A DNA stretch of 64,000 bases from DAOMFB01 sp963721385. Its GTDB lineage: Bacteria > Acidobacteriota > Thermoanaerobaculia > UBA5066. A program made the translations under genes and the position numbers. This document shows, one piece after another, positions 19,773 to 28,852 of this stretch. Position 1 is the first letter of the stretch, and each line of letters begins with the position of its first letter. The stretch spans positions 62,001 to 126,000 of the forward strand of contig CAVRJB010000019.1 in NCBI GenBank assembly GCA_963721385.1, in the 5' to 3' direction. The notes beneath the pieces were generated by a model, which had not been told where the DNA came from, made no database searches, and saw only the letters and a list, made by a program, of their open reading frames with translations.

Positions 19773-21484
19773 GTTCCCCCGCGGGCCTTCTTTTCGATCT
19801 TCCCCCACGTGTCGCGCAGGGAGACGGAGCGGTTGAAGACGAGGCGGCCGGGCGCCGCGTCGGGGTCGACGACGAAGTAGCCCAGCCGCTCGAACTGGAA
19901 GACGTCGCCGTTCTTCAGAGACGCGACTCCCGCCTCGACGCGGGCGTCGCTCTTCACGACGAGGGAGTCGGGATTCAGGTTCGAGAGAAAGTCCTTTCCC
20001 TCGGGGGCGTCGTCCGGGTCGGCCGCATTGAAGAGCCGGTCGTAGAGTCGGACCTCGGCCGGGAGAGCGTGCGCCGCCGAGAGCCAGTGGATCGTCCCCT
20101 TCACCTTCCGACCGTCGGGTGCGTCGCCGCCGCGCGTCGCCGGGTCGTAGGTGCAATGAAGCTCGATGACCCGTCCGGACGGGTCCTTCACCGCGCGGTC
20201 GCACCGGACGATGTAGCCCCACCGGAGGCGCACCTCCCGCCCGGGCGAAAGGCGGTGGTATTTCGGCGGCGGGACCTCGCGGAAGTCCTCGCGCTCGATC
20301 AAGAGCTCCCGCGTGAACGGGACCTTGCGGGTGCCCGCCGACGGATCCTCGGGGTTGTTCACGGCGTCCAGCTCCTCGACCGTCCCGTCCGGGAGGTTCG
20401 TGACGACGACGCGGAGCGGGTCGAGGACCCCCATGTATCGCGGCGCGAGCCGGTTCAGGTTTTCGCGCAGGCAGTGCTCGAGGAGCGCCACGTCGACGAC
20501 GCTGTCCCTTTTCGCGAGCCCGATCCGGTCGCAGAAGTCCCGGATCACCTCGGGGGTGTAGCCGCGGCGGCGGAGCCCGGCGATCGTCGGCATCCGGGGG
20601 TCGTCCCAGCCGCGCACGTGGCCTCCCGTGACGAGGTGGAGGAGCTTCCGCTTCGAGAGCAGCGTGTAGGTGATGTTGAGGCGCGCGAACTCGATCTGCC
20701 GCGGCCGGTTCGGAAGTTCGAGCGCCTCGAGGCACCAGTCGTAGAGCGGCCGGTGGTCTTCGAACTCCAGCGTGCAGAGCGAGTGGGTGATCCCCTCGAT
20801 CCAGTCGGAGATCGCGTGGGCGTAGTCGTACATCGGGTAGAGGCACCACGCGTCCCCGGTCCGGTGATGGATCGCCTTGCGGATCCGGAAGAGCGCCGGG
20901 TCCCTGAGGTTGATGTTGGGCGACGCCATGTCGATCTTCGCCCGGAGCGTCCGCGAGCCGTCGGGGAACTCGCCGGCGCGCATCCGCCGGAAGAGGTCGA
21001 GGTTTTCTTCGACCGGGCGGCCGCGGTACGGGCTGTCCTTCCCCGCCTCGGTCAGCGTGCCGCGGGTCTTCCGGACCTCCTCGGCCGAGAGGTCGCAGAC
21101 GAAGGCCTTCCCGGTCCGGACGAGCGTCTCGCCGAAGTCGTAAAGCCGCTGGAAGTAATCGGACGCGAAATAGAGGCCGTTCCAGTCGAATCCGAGCCAG
21201 CGGACGTCCTCCTCGATCGAGTCGACGTACTCGACGTCCTCCTTCAGCGGGTTCGTGTCGTCGAAGCGGAGGTTGCAGGTGCCGCCGTACTCCTTCGCCA
21301 CGCCGAAGTTCAGGCAAATCGACTTGGCGTGCCCGATATGGAGGTAGCCGTTCGGCTCCGGCGGGAAGCGCGTCGCCACCTTGCCGCCGTGCTTCCCGGT
21401 GCGACGGTCCTCGTCGAGGATCTCGCGGATGAAATCCCGGGCGGGAAGGGCGGAGGCGGGGCTCGGGGCGGCTTTGTCGTCCAT
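19769..21484 (-). CDS. glnS: Glutaminyl-tRNA synthetase GlnS
   Basis: GlnS charges tRNA-Gln directly with glutamine. The 571-residue class Ic synthetase has the HIGH motif in PPEPNGYLHIGHAKS (His49-His52) and the KMSKS-like loop in YTLLSKRKLLH. The anticodon-binding beta-barrel domains form the C-terminal 230 residues. GAGGAG stands four bases before the ATG and overlaps the end of gltX (8-bp gap). GlnS is an acquisition from eukaryote-like sources in several bacterial phyla, and its presence means Glu-tRNA-Gln amidation is not needed for glutamine here. The cognate tRNA-Gln(CUG) lies just downstream. Confidence 0.97.
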   Translation of the reverse strand: MDDKAAPSPASALPARDFIREILDEDRRTGKHGGKVATRFPPEPNGYLHIGHAKSICLNFGVAKEYGGTCNLRFDDTNPLKEDVEYVDSIEEDVRWLGFDWNGLYFASDYFQRLYDFGETLVRTGKAFVCDLSAEEVRKTRGTLTEAGKDSPYRGRPVEENLDLFRRMRAGEFPDGSRTLRAKIDMASPNINLRDPALFRIRKAIHHRTGDAWCLYPMYDYAHAISDWIEGITHSLCTLEFEDHRPLYDWCLEALELPNRPRQIEFARLNITYTLLSKRKLLHLVTGGHVRGWDDPRMPTIAGLRRRGYTPEVIRDFCDRIGLAKRDSVVDVALLEHCLRENLNRLAPRYMGVLDPLRVVVTNLPDGTVEELDAVNNPEDPSAGTRKVPFTRELLIEREDFREVPPPKYHRLSPGREVRLRWGYIVRCDRAVKDPSGRVIELHCTYDPATRGGDAPDGRKVKGTIHWLSAAHALPAEVRLYDRLFNAADPDDAPEGKDFLSNLNPDSLVVKSDARVEAGVASLKNGDVFQFERLGYFVVDPDAAPGRLVFNRSVSLRDTWGKIEKKARGGT

Positions 21485-21492
21485 GGGTCTCC

Positions 21493-22914
21493 TCAGGGGA
21501 CGGCTGGAGAGGGGGCGATCCGGTCCGCGAAGGCCCGGATCCGCCGGAGGGACGTCTCCTTGCCGAGAACCTCGATGAGCTCGAAGAGAGGCGGTGACGC
21601 GAGAGAGCCGGTGAGGGAGAGCCGCACCGGCTGGGCGAGGGCGCTGAGGGAAAGGCCGCTCTCGGCCGCGAGGCGGCGGGCCTCCTCCTCGAGGGCGGGG
21701 TGCGCAAACGGGATCACGGCGGAGAAACGCTGCGCAAGCGTCCGGAGGACCGGCGCGTTCTCGGGCTTGCCGAACTTCTTCAGGCCGGCGGCGTCGAAGG
21801 AGGCGGGGTCGTCGCCGTAGATCGCGAGCGCCGTGGCGAGCTCCTTCAGCGTCCGGCACCGCGACAGGTGGAGCGCGATCGCGCGGGAAAGGAGCGCCGC
21901 GTCGCGGTCGGGAATCCCGAACGGACGAAGCCGGCCGACGAGCGCCGCGGGCTCCGTCCCGGCCAAGTACTGGCCATTCAGCCAGAGGAGCTTCTCGTGG
22001 TCGAAGCGCGACGGCGAGGGACCGATCCGCTCGAGCGAGAAGAGGCGGATCATCTCCTCCATCGTCATCTTCTCCCGGTCCTCCCCGGGAGACCAGCCGA
22101 GGAGAGCGAGGAAGTTCACGAGCGCCTCGGGGAGAAAGCCCTGCTCGCGGAACTCCTCGACGCCCGCCGCGCCGTGGCGCTTGGAGAGCTTCTTGCCGTC
22201 GGCGCCGAGGATCATCCCGAGATGTGCAAAGACCGGGGCGTCGGCGCCGAGAGCGTGGAACAGGGCGACGTGCTTCGGCGTGTTGGGCAGGTGGTCGACG
22301 CCGCGGACGACGTGCGTGATCTCCATCGCGACGTCGTCGACGCAGACCGTGAAGTGATAGAGCGGGTGGCCGTCCGAGCGGACGAGAACGAAGTCGTCGA
22401 GCGCTCCCGCAGGAAACTCGGCGCGCCCCTGGACGACGTCGTCGACGATGATCGCCTCGTCGGGCACCTTCAGGCGGAGGACGAACTTCTCGCCCTTGGC
22501 GGCGCGGCGGTCCGATTCCTCCCGCGGGATCGCGCGGCCCGCGCCGTCGTACCGGAAGGCTTGTCCCGCGGCCTCGGCGGCCTTCTTCTGCGTCTCCAGC
22601 TCCCCGGGCGTCTCGAACGCGCGGTAGGCCTTCCCCTCGGCGAGGAGGCGCGCGGCGGCGTCCCGGTAGAGCTCCTGCCGCTCGCTCTGGAAGAACGGCC
22701 CCTGGTCCCACGAGAGGCCGAGCCACGACATCGCATCGAGGATCTGCTGCGTCAGCTCCTTGCGGCTCCGCTCGACGTCGGTATCCTCGATGCGCAGGAT
22801 GAACGTGCCGCCATGCCGGCGGGCGAAGAGCCAGTTGTAGAGGGCCGTCCGCGCGCCTCCCACGTGCAGCGAGCCCGTGGGGGAAGGGGCGAAGCGGACG
22901 CGCGGAGCTCCCAT
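21493..22914 (-). CDS. gltX: Glutamyl-tRNA synthetase GltX
   Basis: GltX charges tRNA-Glu. The 473-residue class Ic enzyme has RFAPSPTGSLHVGGART at the N-terminus (HIGH variant HVGG), the RIEDTD catalytic segment and the KMSKS loop GKKLSKRHGA. The helical anticodon-binding domain is at the C-terminus. The ATG at 22914 gives the canonical short N-terminus. A TATCTT hexamer nine bases upstream implies an extremely short leader. The gene is first in the operon gltX-glnS-vanZ and is divergent from the lipoprotein gene. With GlnS present it is presumably specific for tRNA-Glu. Confidence 0.97.
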   Translation of the reverse strand: MGAPRVRFAPSPTGSLHVGGARTALYNWLFARRHGGTFILRIEDTDVERSRKELTQQILDAMSWLGLSWDQGPFFQSERQELYRDAAARLLAEGKAYRAFETPGELETQKKAAEAAGQAFRYDGAGRAIPREESDRRAAKGEKFVLRLKVPDEAIIVDDVVQGRAEFPAGALDDFVLVRSDGHPLYHFTVCVDDVAMEITHVVRGVDHLPNTPKHVALFHALGADAPVFAHLGMILGADGKKLSKRHGAAGVEEFREQGFLPEALVNFLALLGWSPGEDREKMTMEEMIRLFSLERIGPSPSRFDHEKLLWLNGQYLAGTEPAALVGRLRPFGIPDRDAALLSRAIALHLSRCRTLKELATALAIYGDDPASFDAAGLKKFGKPENAPVLRTLAQRFSAVIPFAHPALEEEARRLAAESGLSLSALAQPVRLSLTGSLASPPLFELIEVLGKETSLRRIRAFADRIAPSPAVP

Positions 22915-22923
22915 GGATGGGCG

Positions 22924-22929
22924 AAGATA
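22924..22929 (-). promoter_or_regulatory. -10 element for the gltX operon
   Basis: TATCTT, then nine bases (CGCCCATCC), then the gltX ATG. The expected leader is only about three bases and there is no room for a ribosome binding site. Confidence 0.4.
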
Positions 22930-22971
22930 CCGCATCACGCGAGACGGCTCGCTCCAGACGGGAGAGCTCCT

Positions 22972-24139
22972 ATGCGAACCAGGCGTACACATTCGGTCCT
23001 TTCGGTGGGCGTCGCCGTGCTCGGCACCCTGATCGTCGTCTCCTGCTCGACCTCGCGGCCGCCGTCCGAGCTCCATGCGAGGGTGAACGAGGTCACGGCG
23101 TCTCCGGCGGAGGTCCGCATCAGGATCCGGAGCCTCGCGCCACCGTTCGCAGGCGTCGTCGAGGACGCGGCCGACCGGATGGGCGCTCTCGCCGCCACTC
23201 CCGAGGAGAGGCTCTTCGCCGTCCGCTTCAAGGTCGAGACGGTCCCCGCCCTCTTCGCGGCCCTGTTCCGTCCGGATCCCATCGAGGCGCTCGCGGACGC
23301 GTGGGTCCTGACCGTCCAGATGCGCGCCTTCTTCGAGACGGGCCGGGGCAAGCTGTTTTCGCCCGAGGCGCGCGCCATCGCGCTCGAGGCGTGCGACCGG
23401 CTCTACGCCGACCTCCTCGCGCAGACCCAGGCGATCGCCCCCGGAGCCGATACCGCCAAGTTCGAGACCCTGGTGAAGGAATGGGCGGCCGCCCACCCGA
23501 TCGAGAGCCTCGCGGCGCGGCCGTCGACGGCGAGCTTCTTCGCGCGCCTGGTCGCCGAGCCCTCCCTCGGCGTCGCCCAGACGACCGGCAAGATCGCGGA
23601 GGATCTCGCCGACATGGGCCTGCGGATGGACTTCATGACGGCGACGCTTCCGAAACAGGCGCGCTGGCAGGCCGAGTGGCTCCTCTTCGAGGCGGCAACC
23701 GCGCCGGACGGGCGCGGCCTCCTCGAGGCGGCCCGGCACGCCGGCACGGACGCGGCGCGCGCCGTCGAGCTCCTCGACCGGGCGATCCGGCTCCTCGATA
23801 CGCTGCCCGGCAGCGTGGACGCGCAACGCAAGGCGGTTCTCGCGGACCTCCGAGGGGAACGGGAAGCGATTCTCGCCTCCGCGCGCACCGAGCGCGAGGC
23901 GCTGCAGGCGTTCGCGAGCGAGGAGCGGAAGGCCGCCTTCGCGGCGATCCGGGCGGAGCGGGAGGCGCTCCTCGCCGACGTCGAGCGGCAGCGCGTCGCG
24001 ACACTCGCCGAGGCGGGCCGGGTCCTGGACCGGACGATCGACCGGCTGACGCTCCGCCTCGGGAGTCGCGGCGCTGCTCGGCGGGGCCGTCGCCGCCGCG
24101 ATCGCATTCGCGCTCGGGCGGCGGAGCAGCCGGTCCTGA
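22972..24139 (+). CDS. Lipoprotein with coiled-coil region, frame break near the end
   Basis: An unknown envelope protein. A lipoprotein signal is clear: basic start, hydrophobic VLSVGVAVLGTLIVVSC and lipid-acceptor Cys25. Residues 30-280 are helical with no recognised domain. About 280-355 is an Ala/Arg/Glu-rich coiled coil (repeats of REREAI and RAEREALL type). After TLRL at 24060 the frame continues in-phase into the next gene. One base earlier or later gives a better end: GVAALLGGAVAAAIAFALG, a membrane helix, then RRSSRS and a stop at 24139. I therefore read a one-base insertion in the GGG at 24061-24063. The corrected protein is about 389 residues, anchored at both ends. Confidence 0.6.
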
Positions 24140-25056
24140 ATCCGACCGTCCCCGTCCCGCGGCGCGAAGCGCTGCTCGCGGACGCCGTCCTCGTCGGCGT
24201 GACGGCGATCTGGGGCTCGACCTTCGTCGTCAACCGCCTCGTCCTCGACGCGAGCGTCCCGCCGCTCCTCTTCCTCGTCTTCCGCTTCGGCCTTGGGGCG
24301 GTGATCCTGCTCGCGATCGCCAAGGGCCGGCCGCGGACGCCCGGCCTCCTCCGGGACAGCGCGGCGATCGGGACTCTCCTCGCGCTCGGCATCGGGTGTC
24401 AGCTCGTGGGCCAGCTGACGACGACCGCCTCGAAGGCGGCGTTCATCACGGGGCTCTCGGTGCCCCTGACGCCCGTCGTCGGCTTCCTCGTGACCAGGAA
24501 GAAGCCGGGGGCGGAGAATCTCATCGGCCTCGTCGTCGCCACGACGGGTTTCGCCGTCCTCGCGTGGCCAAAGGAGGCTTTGACTCTCAACGTCGGCGAC
24601 TTTCTGATCCTCCTGACGGCGGTCTCCTACGCCTGGATCATCGTGCGCGTCGCCGAGGTGAGCGGCCGGCACGACGTCCGGTGGTTCGCCGCGGGGCAGA
24701 TCGGGTTCGCGGCGCTCGGGGTTGCGGCCGCACGCCTCGCCGTCACGCCGTTCCTCGGCCGCGGCGCCGGTTTCCTCGCGGCGGAGGCCGGTCCCCTCGT
24801 CCCCGACGGGCGGCTGATCGCGGCGATCCTCTGGATGGCCCTCGCGGCGACGGTCGTGACGTTCCTGCTCCAGACCTGGGCGCAGGCGCGGATGTCGGCG
24901 ACACACGCCGCGATCGTCTTCGCGCTCGAGCCGGTCTTCACCGCGCTCTTCGCCGAGATGATTCTCGGCGAGCGCCTCACCGGCCGCGACCTCGCCGGAG
25001 CTGCGCTCGTCCTCCTCGGGATCGTCGTCTCCGAGCTGCCTCTGTCGCGGCGCTAG
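24136..25056 (+). CDS. EamA/DMT-family transporter
   Basis: A ten-helix drug/metabolite transporter of the EamA type, about 306 residues, with two EamA repeats (about 10-145 and 155-300). Signature segments are GVTAIWGSTFVVNRLVL in helix 1, FITGLSVPLTPVVGFL, and EPVFTALFAEMILGERLTG in the last pair. Substrates vary widely in the family, so none is assigned. The frame is open into the lipoprotein gene upstream, but the natural start is probably the CTG at 24136, which overlaps the lipoprotein stop as CTGA. The stop shares the palindrome CTAG with the stop of the convergent htrA gene. Confidence 0.82.
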   Translation: MNPTVPVPRREALLADAVLVGVTAIWGSTFVVNRLVLDASVPPLLFLVFRFGLGAVILLAIAKGRPRTPGLLRDSAAIGTLLALGIGCQLVGQLTTTASKAAFITGLSVPLTPVVGFLVTRKKPGAENLIGLVVATTGFAVLAWPKEALTLNVGDFLILLTAVSYAWIIVRVAEVSGRHDVRWFAAGQIGFAALGVAAARLAVTPFLGRGAGFLAAEAGPLVPDGRLIAAILWMALAATVVTFLLQTWAQARMSATHAAIVFALEPVFTALFAEMILGERLTGRDLAGAALVLLGIVVSELPLSRR

Positions 25057-26387
25057 TCGAGGCTGAACGTGAGGGTGTAGCCGTACCCGCCACGAGCGAC
25101 GACCAACACCAGGTCCCCCCGGCTGTAGTTCGTCTCGACCGCACGCGAAAGGTCGTCGAGGCCCGCCACGCTCTGGTTGTTGACGCTGACGATCCGGTCG
25201 CCCCGCTCGAGGCCCCTCCGGTCGGCGGGCGACCGCGGCGCCACCGACGTGACGACCGTGCCGCTTCGGTCCTCCCGGAGGGAGAGGCCGATCTCGCGCC
25301 GGAGGACAGTCAGGCCGAGGTCCTTCGGCGCGCGCGCCGTCGTCAGGCGCACCGTCCGCTCATGGCCGTCGCGGCGGATGTCGACCTCGACGCTCTTCCC
25401 GGGGCCGAGGGCCGTCATCGCCGTGTCGAAGGCTTCCCGAGAGTCGACCGGCCTCCCGCCGACCGCGAGGACGACGTCGCCCTTTTTCAGCCCGACCTCC
25501 TCGGCGGGGGAGCCCGGCCAGACGGACTTCACGCGAAGCCCCTTGCCGCGCGCCGACGGGCGGTCGTCATCGAGAATGGTCACTCCGCGGAGGCCCGTCC
25601 AGACCGGAGCGACCTCGCCGAAGCTCAGCAGCTCGCCGACGATCCGCCGGACGCGCTCGACCGGGATCGCGAAGCCGATCGTGTTCGCGCCTCCGACGAT
25701 AGCGGTGTTGATGCCGATCAGCTCGCCGAGGATGTTTGCGAGGGCGCCGCCAGAATTCCCGGGATTGATGGCCGCGTCCGTTTGGATGAAGTCGGTGTAG
25801 GTCCTCCCCGTCTCGCCCTGCACGGTCCGCTGCACGGCGGAGACGATGCCCGACGTCACCGTGTTCGAGAGGCCGAAAGGGTTCCCGACGGCCAGGACCG
25901 TTTCCCCGATCAGAAGGTCCGACGTCTTCCCGAGCTTCGCCGCACGGAGGTTTTTCGCCTTGACGGTCAGGACCGCGATGTCGTTGTCGGCATCGGCGCC
26001 CTTGACCTCGGCTTCCAGCTCGCGCCCGTCGGAGGTCGTGACGACGATGCGCGAGGCCCCCTGGACGACGTGCTCGTTCGTGATGACGACACCCGCCGGG
26101 TCGATGACGACGCCCGAGCCGAGGGACTCCGTTCGCGTGCCGCGCTCGCGGCGCTGAGGGTTCCCGAACCAGAGGAAGCTCTCGAGCGGGTCGCCGCGCC
26201 GCCGGACAATCCGTTCCGCCGAGATGTTCACGACCGAGGGCCCGATCCTCTCGACGGCAGCCACGAGCGGCGTCCGCCGGCTTTCCGCAGGCGGCTTCTC
26301 CTCCGGACGCTGCGTCTGGGCCGAGGCGACGAGAGCCGAGAGGGCAAGAAAGCCGGCCGCTCCGACGGGGGTTCTTGACATGCGCAT
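25053..26387 (-). CDS. HtrA/Deg-type periplasmic serine protease
   Basis: A trypsin-like protease and chaperone of the HtrA (DegP/DegS/DegQ) family acting in the periplasm. The 444-residue protein has a signal peptide (AAGFLALSALVASA). The protease domain carries His106 in TNEHVV, Asp136 in DNDIAVL and Ser212 in NPGNSGGAL. Two PDZ domains follow (about 265-350 and 365-440). The ATG at 26387 is used here; a second in-frame ATG at 26381 is possible. A TATATT -10 lies upstream and overlaps the promoter of the divergent Rrf2 gene. The stop overlaps the eamA stop. Confidence 0.92.
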   Translation of the reverse strand: MRMSRTPVGAAGFLALSALVASAQTQRPEEKPPAESRRTPLVAAVERIGPSVVNISAERIVRRRGDPLESFLWFGNPQRRERGTRTESLGSGVVIDPAGVVITNEHVVQGASRIVVTTSDGRELEAEVKGADADNDIAVLTVKAKNLRAAKLGKTSDLLIGETVLAVGNPFGLSNTVTSGIVSAVQRTVQGETGRTYTDFIQTDAAINPGNSGGALANILGELIGINTAIVGGANTIGFAIPVERVRRIVGELLSFGEVAPVWTGLRGVTILDDDRPSARGKGLRVKSVWPGSPAEEVGLKKGDVVLAVGGRPVDSREAFDTAMTALGPGKSVEVDIRRDGHERTVRLTTARAPKDLGLTVLRREIGLSLREDRSGTVVTSVAPRSPADRRGLERGDRIVSVNNQSVAGLDDLSRAVETNYSRGDLVLVVARGGYGYTLTFSLD

Positions 26388-26410
26388 ACTCGCCCAACAG
26401 AATATATCTG
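26375..26410 (+). promoter_or_regulatory. Divergent promoter and palindrome between htrA and the Rrf2 gene
   Basis: On the plus strand TTGACA (26375-26380), 17 bp and CAGAAT (26398-26403) form a good sigma-70 promoter. On the minus strand TATATT (26406-26401) serves htrA. Both -10 boxes overlap the palindrome CAGA-ATATA-TCTG (26398-26410). Rrf2 proteins usually control their own promoters, so this is the natural operator candidate. Confidence 0.5.
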
Positions 26411-26504
26411 AATTACTCGAAAGGATATTTCAACAATTCTTAACCGACGCCAGAGAAAAGCCCTCGAAGCTCTGGTCGAACTGGAGTACCGGGGCGCGGG
26501 CGAC

Positions 26505-26846
26505 GTGAAATCGGGTGATCTGGCGCGAGCCTTGTCGCTTTCGCGCGACTCGGTCCACCAGCTGCTTCTTCCGCTCGTCCGAAAGGGATGGGTGACGGCT
26601 GGACGCGGACGCCTCGGCGGTTACCGCGTGTCGCCCGCCGCCCGGACCGCGACCGCGTATGACGTCATCAAGGTCTTTGCGCGCCACGGGGAGGAGACCG
26701 ACGCTCATCGAGGCGTCCCGCGATGGGCGGACCACCTCGAGGAGCAGGCCGTGGTGGCGTACCGACGGGTCTTCAAGTCGGTCACGGTCGGAGATCTCGC
26801 CGCCGAGGTCCGGGCGCATCGCGACGCCCTGACCTGGTCCATCTAG
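26505..26846 (+). CDS. Rrf2-family transcriptional regulator (N-terminus uncertain)
   Basis: A winged-helix regulator of the Rrf2/IscR/CymR family. The wing signature is clear: LVRKGWVTAGRGRLGGYRVS. No Cys ligand triad for an Fe-S cluster is visible in the C-terminal half, so it is not an obvious IscR; cysK directly downstream suggests CymR-like control of cysteine synthesis. The GTG at 26505 yields 113 residues, but homology seems to begin earlier. The frame stays open back to 26412, and NRRQRKALEALVELEYRGAG (26442-26501) reads like the first recognition helix. No ATG, GTG or TTG exists there; ATT at 26436 lies ten bases after AAAGGA. The true start may be non-canonical or masked by an error. 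Confidence 0.75.
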   Translation: MKSGDLARALSLSRDSVHQLLLPLVRKGWVTAGRGRLGGYRVSPAARTATAYDVIKVFARHGEETDAHRGVPRWADHLEEQAVVAYRRVFKSVTVGDLAAEVRAHRDALTWSI

Positions 26847-26884
26847 GGATCCAGCAAACGAAGGGCCGCTTCAAGGGAGTCACG

Positions 26885-27844
26885 ATGAAGATCGCCTCGG
26901 ACATCACCAAGCTGATCGGAAACACGCCGCTCGTCCGGCTCAACCGCGTCGTCGAGGGAGCCGCTCCCGGCGCCGTCGTGGCCGCGAAGCTGGAGTTCTT
27001 CAACCCCGCCCACTCGGTCAAGGACCGGATCGGCGTCGCCATGATCGAAGCGCTCGAGAAGGAGGGGCGGATTCAGCCCGGACGGACCGTCCTCGTGGAG
27101 CCGACGTCCGGGAACACGGGGATCGCGCTCGCCTTCGTGGCGGCCGCGAAGGGCTACCGCCTGATCCTGACGATGCCGGAGACGATGTCGATCGAACGCC
27201 GGAAGGTCCTGAAGCTCCTCGGCGCCGAGGTCGTCCTGACGCCGGGCCCGCTCGGGATGAAGGGCGCGATCGCCCGCGCGAACGAGATCCTCTCCGAGTA
27301 CGGCACGAACGCCGTCATGCCACAGCAGTTCGATAACCCCGCGAATCCCGCGGCCCACGAGGCGACGACCGCGGTCGAGCTCTGGAATGACACCGGCGGG
27401 AAGATGGACGTCTTCGTCGCCGGCATTGGTACGGGCGGGACGATGACGGGCGTGGGCCGGTACTGGAAGCCGAGGAAGCCCGAGGTGAAGCTGGTCGCGG
27501 TCGAGCCGGTTCATTCGCCCGTTATCTCCGGCGGGGCCCCCGGCCCGCACAAGATCCAGGGGATCGGTGCCGGCTTCATCCCGAAGAACCTCGACATGAA
27601 GTTCGTCGACGAGGTCGTGCAGGTCACGAACGACCAGTCGTTCGCCATGGCGCGACGCCTCGCGCGAGAGGAGGGGATTCTCGCCGGAATCTCCTCGGGC
27701 TCCGCAGCGTACGCGGCCGTCGAGGTGGCAAAGCGCCCCGCCAGCACCGGGAAGCTCATCGTCTTCGTCGTTCCGTCGACGTCGGAGCGCTACATCTCGA
27801 CGGATCTCTTCAGGGAGGAAGAGGTCGCGGTCGCGGCGATCTGA
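26885..27844 (+). CDS. cysK: Cysteine synthase (O-acetylserine sulfhydrylase A)
   Basis: CysK makes cysteine from O-acetylserine and sulfide with PLP. The 319-residue fold-type II enzyme has the PLP Lys46 in NPAHSVKDR, the substrate loop PTSGNTGIA, the phosphate-binding GIGTGGTMTG and the C-terminal SSGSAAYAA. AAGGGAG precedes the ATG by a suitable gap. It follows the Rrf2 gene by 38 bp, so the regulator probably controls it. A Tyr-rich C-terminal tail (ERYISTDLF) is typical of CysK. Confidence 0.95.
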   Translation: MKIASDITKLIGNTPLVRLNRVVEGAAPGAVVAAKLEFFNPAHSVKDRIGVAMIEALEKEGRIQPGRTVLVEPTSGNTGIALAFVAAAKGYRLILTMPETMSIERRKVLKLLGAEVVLTPGPLGMKGAIARANEILSEYGTNAVMPQQFDNPANPAAHEATTAVELWNDTGGKMDVFVAGIGTGGTMTGVGRYWKPRKPEVKLVAVEPVHSPVISGGAPGPHKIQGIGAGFIPKNLDMKFVDEVVQVTNDQSFAMARRLAREEGILAGISSGSAAYAAVEVAKRPASTGKLIVFVVPSTSERYISTDLFREEEVAVAAI

Positions 27845-27858
27845 GCGTGCGCGATGCC

Positions 27859-28842
27859 TCAGGCCCGGTCGCCGAGCTCGGTGACCCGGTCCTTCGGCTC
27901 GAGCGCCGCGATGTAACGATCCGGCGCGTGCTCCCGGGCCGAGGAGGGCCCGCGGGGCGCCCTTCCCGCCGCGAGGGCGAGTAGAGCGCGCGGCAGGCTC
28001 TTCAGCTGCGCGACCGGCGCGGGAGCCTCCGTCCAGCCACCGTCCGCGAAGCGCCATTCCCGGCCGAAGTGGGCGAGGCGGCACCACGAGGCGGGGGGGA
28101 GCGCGGGCACGGGATCGCCCGGGAGGACGTGGCGGTGGAGGCGCCGGCCGAGCTCCTTCGCGGCGGCCGGGAGCGGCGCGCCCGTCGTCAGCGGCTGGCC
28201 GAACGTGTAGACGGCGCGGAGCCGCTCCGCGATCGCGCGGCACTCCGGGGTCTCCGCGATCGAGAGCGCGAAAAGGACCGCCATCGCCCCGCCGAGGCTG
28301 TGCCCGGTGACGTAGAGCGCCTCCATCGGGAAGTCCACGCGCGCGCCGGGATCGAAGAGGGAGCGGCCCTCGAGCGCCGCGCCGAGCTCCTGGAGGACGG
28401 CCCAGCGCGTCGCGCGCACGTTGCGATGGAACCCCGCCGGGACGCGGAGCCGCTCGCCGCCGACCGCCATCGAGGCGGCGCCGACGTCCGCGTCGCCGAG
28501 CCAGTTTCCCAGGTTCGCCGGCTCCGTGCCGCGGTAGCAGAGGATCACGACGCGCCCGCACCGGCTCTGGAGGAGATACGCGGTCGAGAAGACGAGCATC
28601 GCGTCGACGACCTGCGTCAGCCGCACGCCCGCGCACTCTTCGAGCCCCACCCGGCTCGCAATCGTCACGACCGTGTCGAGGTCCGCGTACGCGTACCCCG
28701 CGCAGCAGCCGAAGGCGTGGGCGAGGACCTCGTCGCGCGGCGCGTCCGGCAACGCGTGGACGCCGAGGAGCCGCTCGACGAGGCCTTCGTGGACGGGGAA
28801 CGGCGCCAGACGCGACGGCCCGCGGGTTCTCTGGATTCTCAT
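27859..28842 (-). CDS. Class 3 lipase-like alpha/beta hydrolase
   Basis: A lipase_3-type alpha/beta hydrolase of 327 residues. The nucleophile elbow GHSLGGAMA is clear. An oxyanion-side VVILCYRGTE and the acid/His region (DPVPALPP, later RLAHFG) fit the fold. No signal peptide is evident; the start MRIQRTRGPSRL follows a strong GAGGAGGGGG site. Such enzymes hydrolyse acylglycerols or phospholipids. It sits 10 bp after the phospholipase D gene in the same direction, so a joint role in membrane-lipid turnover is reasonable but inferred. The frame extends upstream to 28926 without good coding sense. Confidence 0.82.
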   Translation of the reverse strand: MRIQRTRGPSRLAPFPVHEGLVERLLGVHALPDAPRDEVLAHAFGCCAGYAYADLDTVVTIASRVGLEECAGVRLTQVVDAMLVFSTAYLLQSRCGRVVILCYRGTEPANLGNWLGDADVGAASMAVGGERLRVPAGFHRNVRATRWAVLQELGAALEGRSLFDPGARVDFPMEALYVTGHSLGGAMAVLFALSIAETPECRAIAERLRAVYTFGQPLTTGAPLPAAAKELGRRLHRHVLPGDPVPALPPASWCRLAHFGREWRFADGGWTEAPAPVAQLKSLPRALLALAAGRAPRGPSSAREHAPDRYIAALEPKDRVTELGDRA

Positions 28843-28852
28843 GTCCCCCTCC

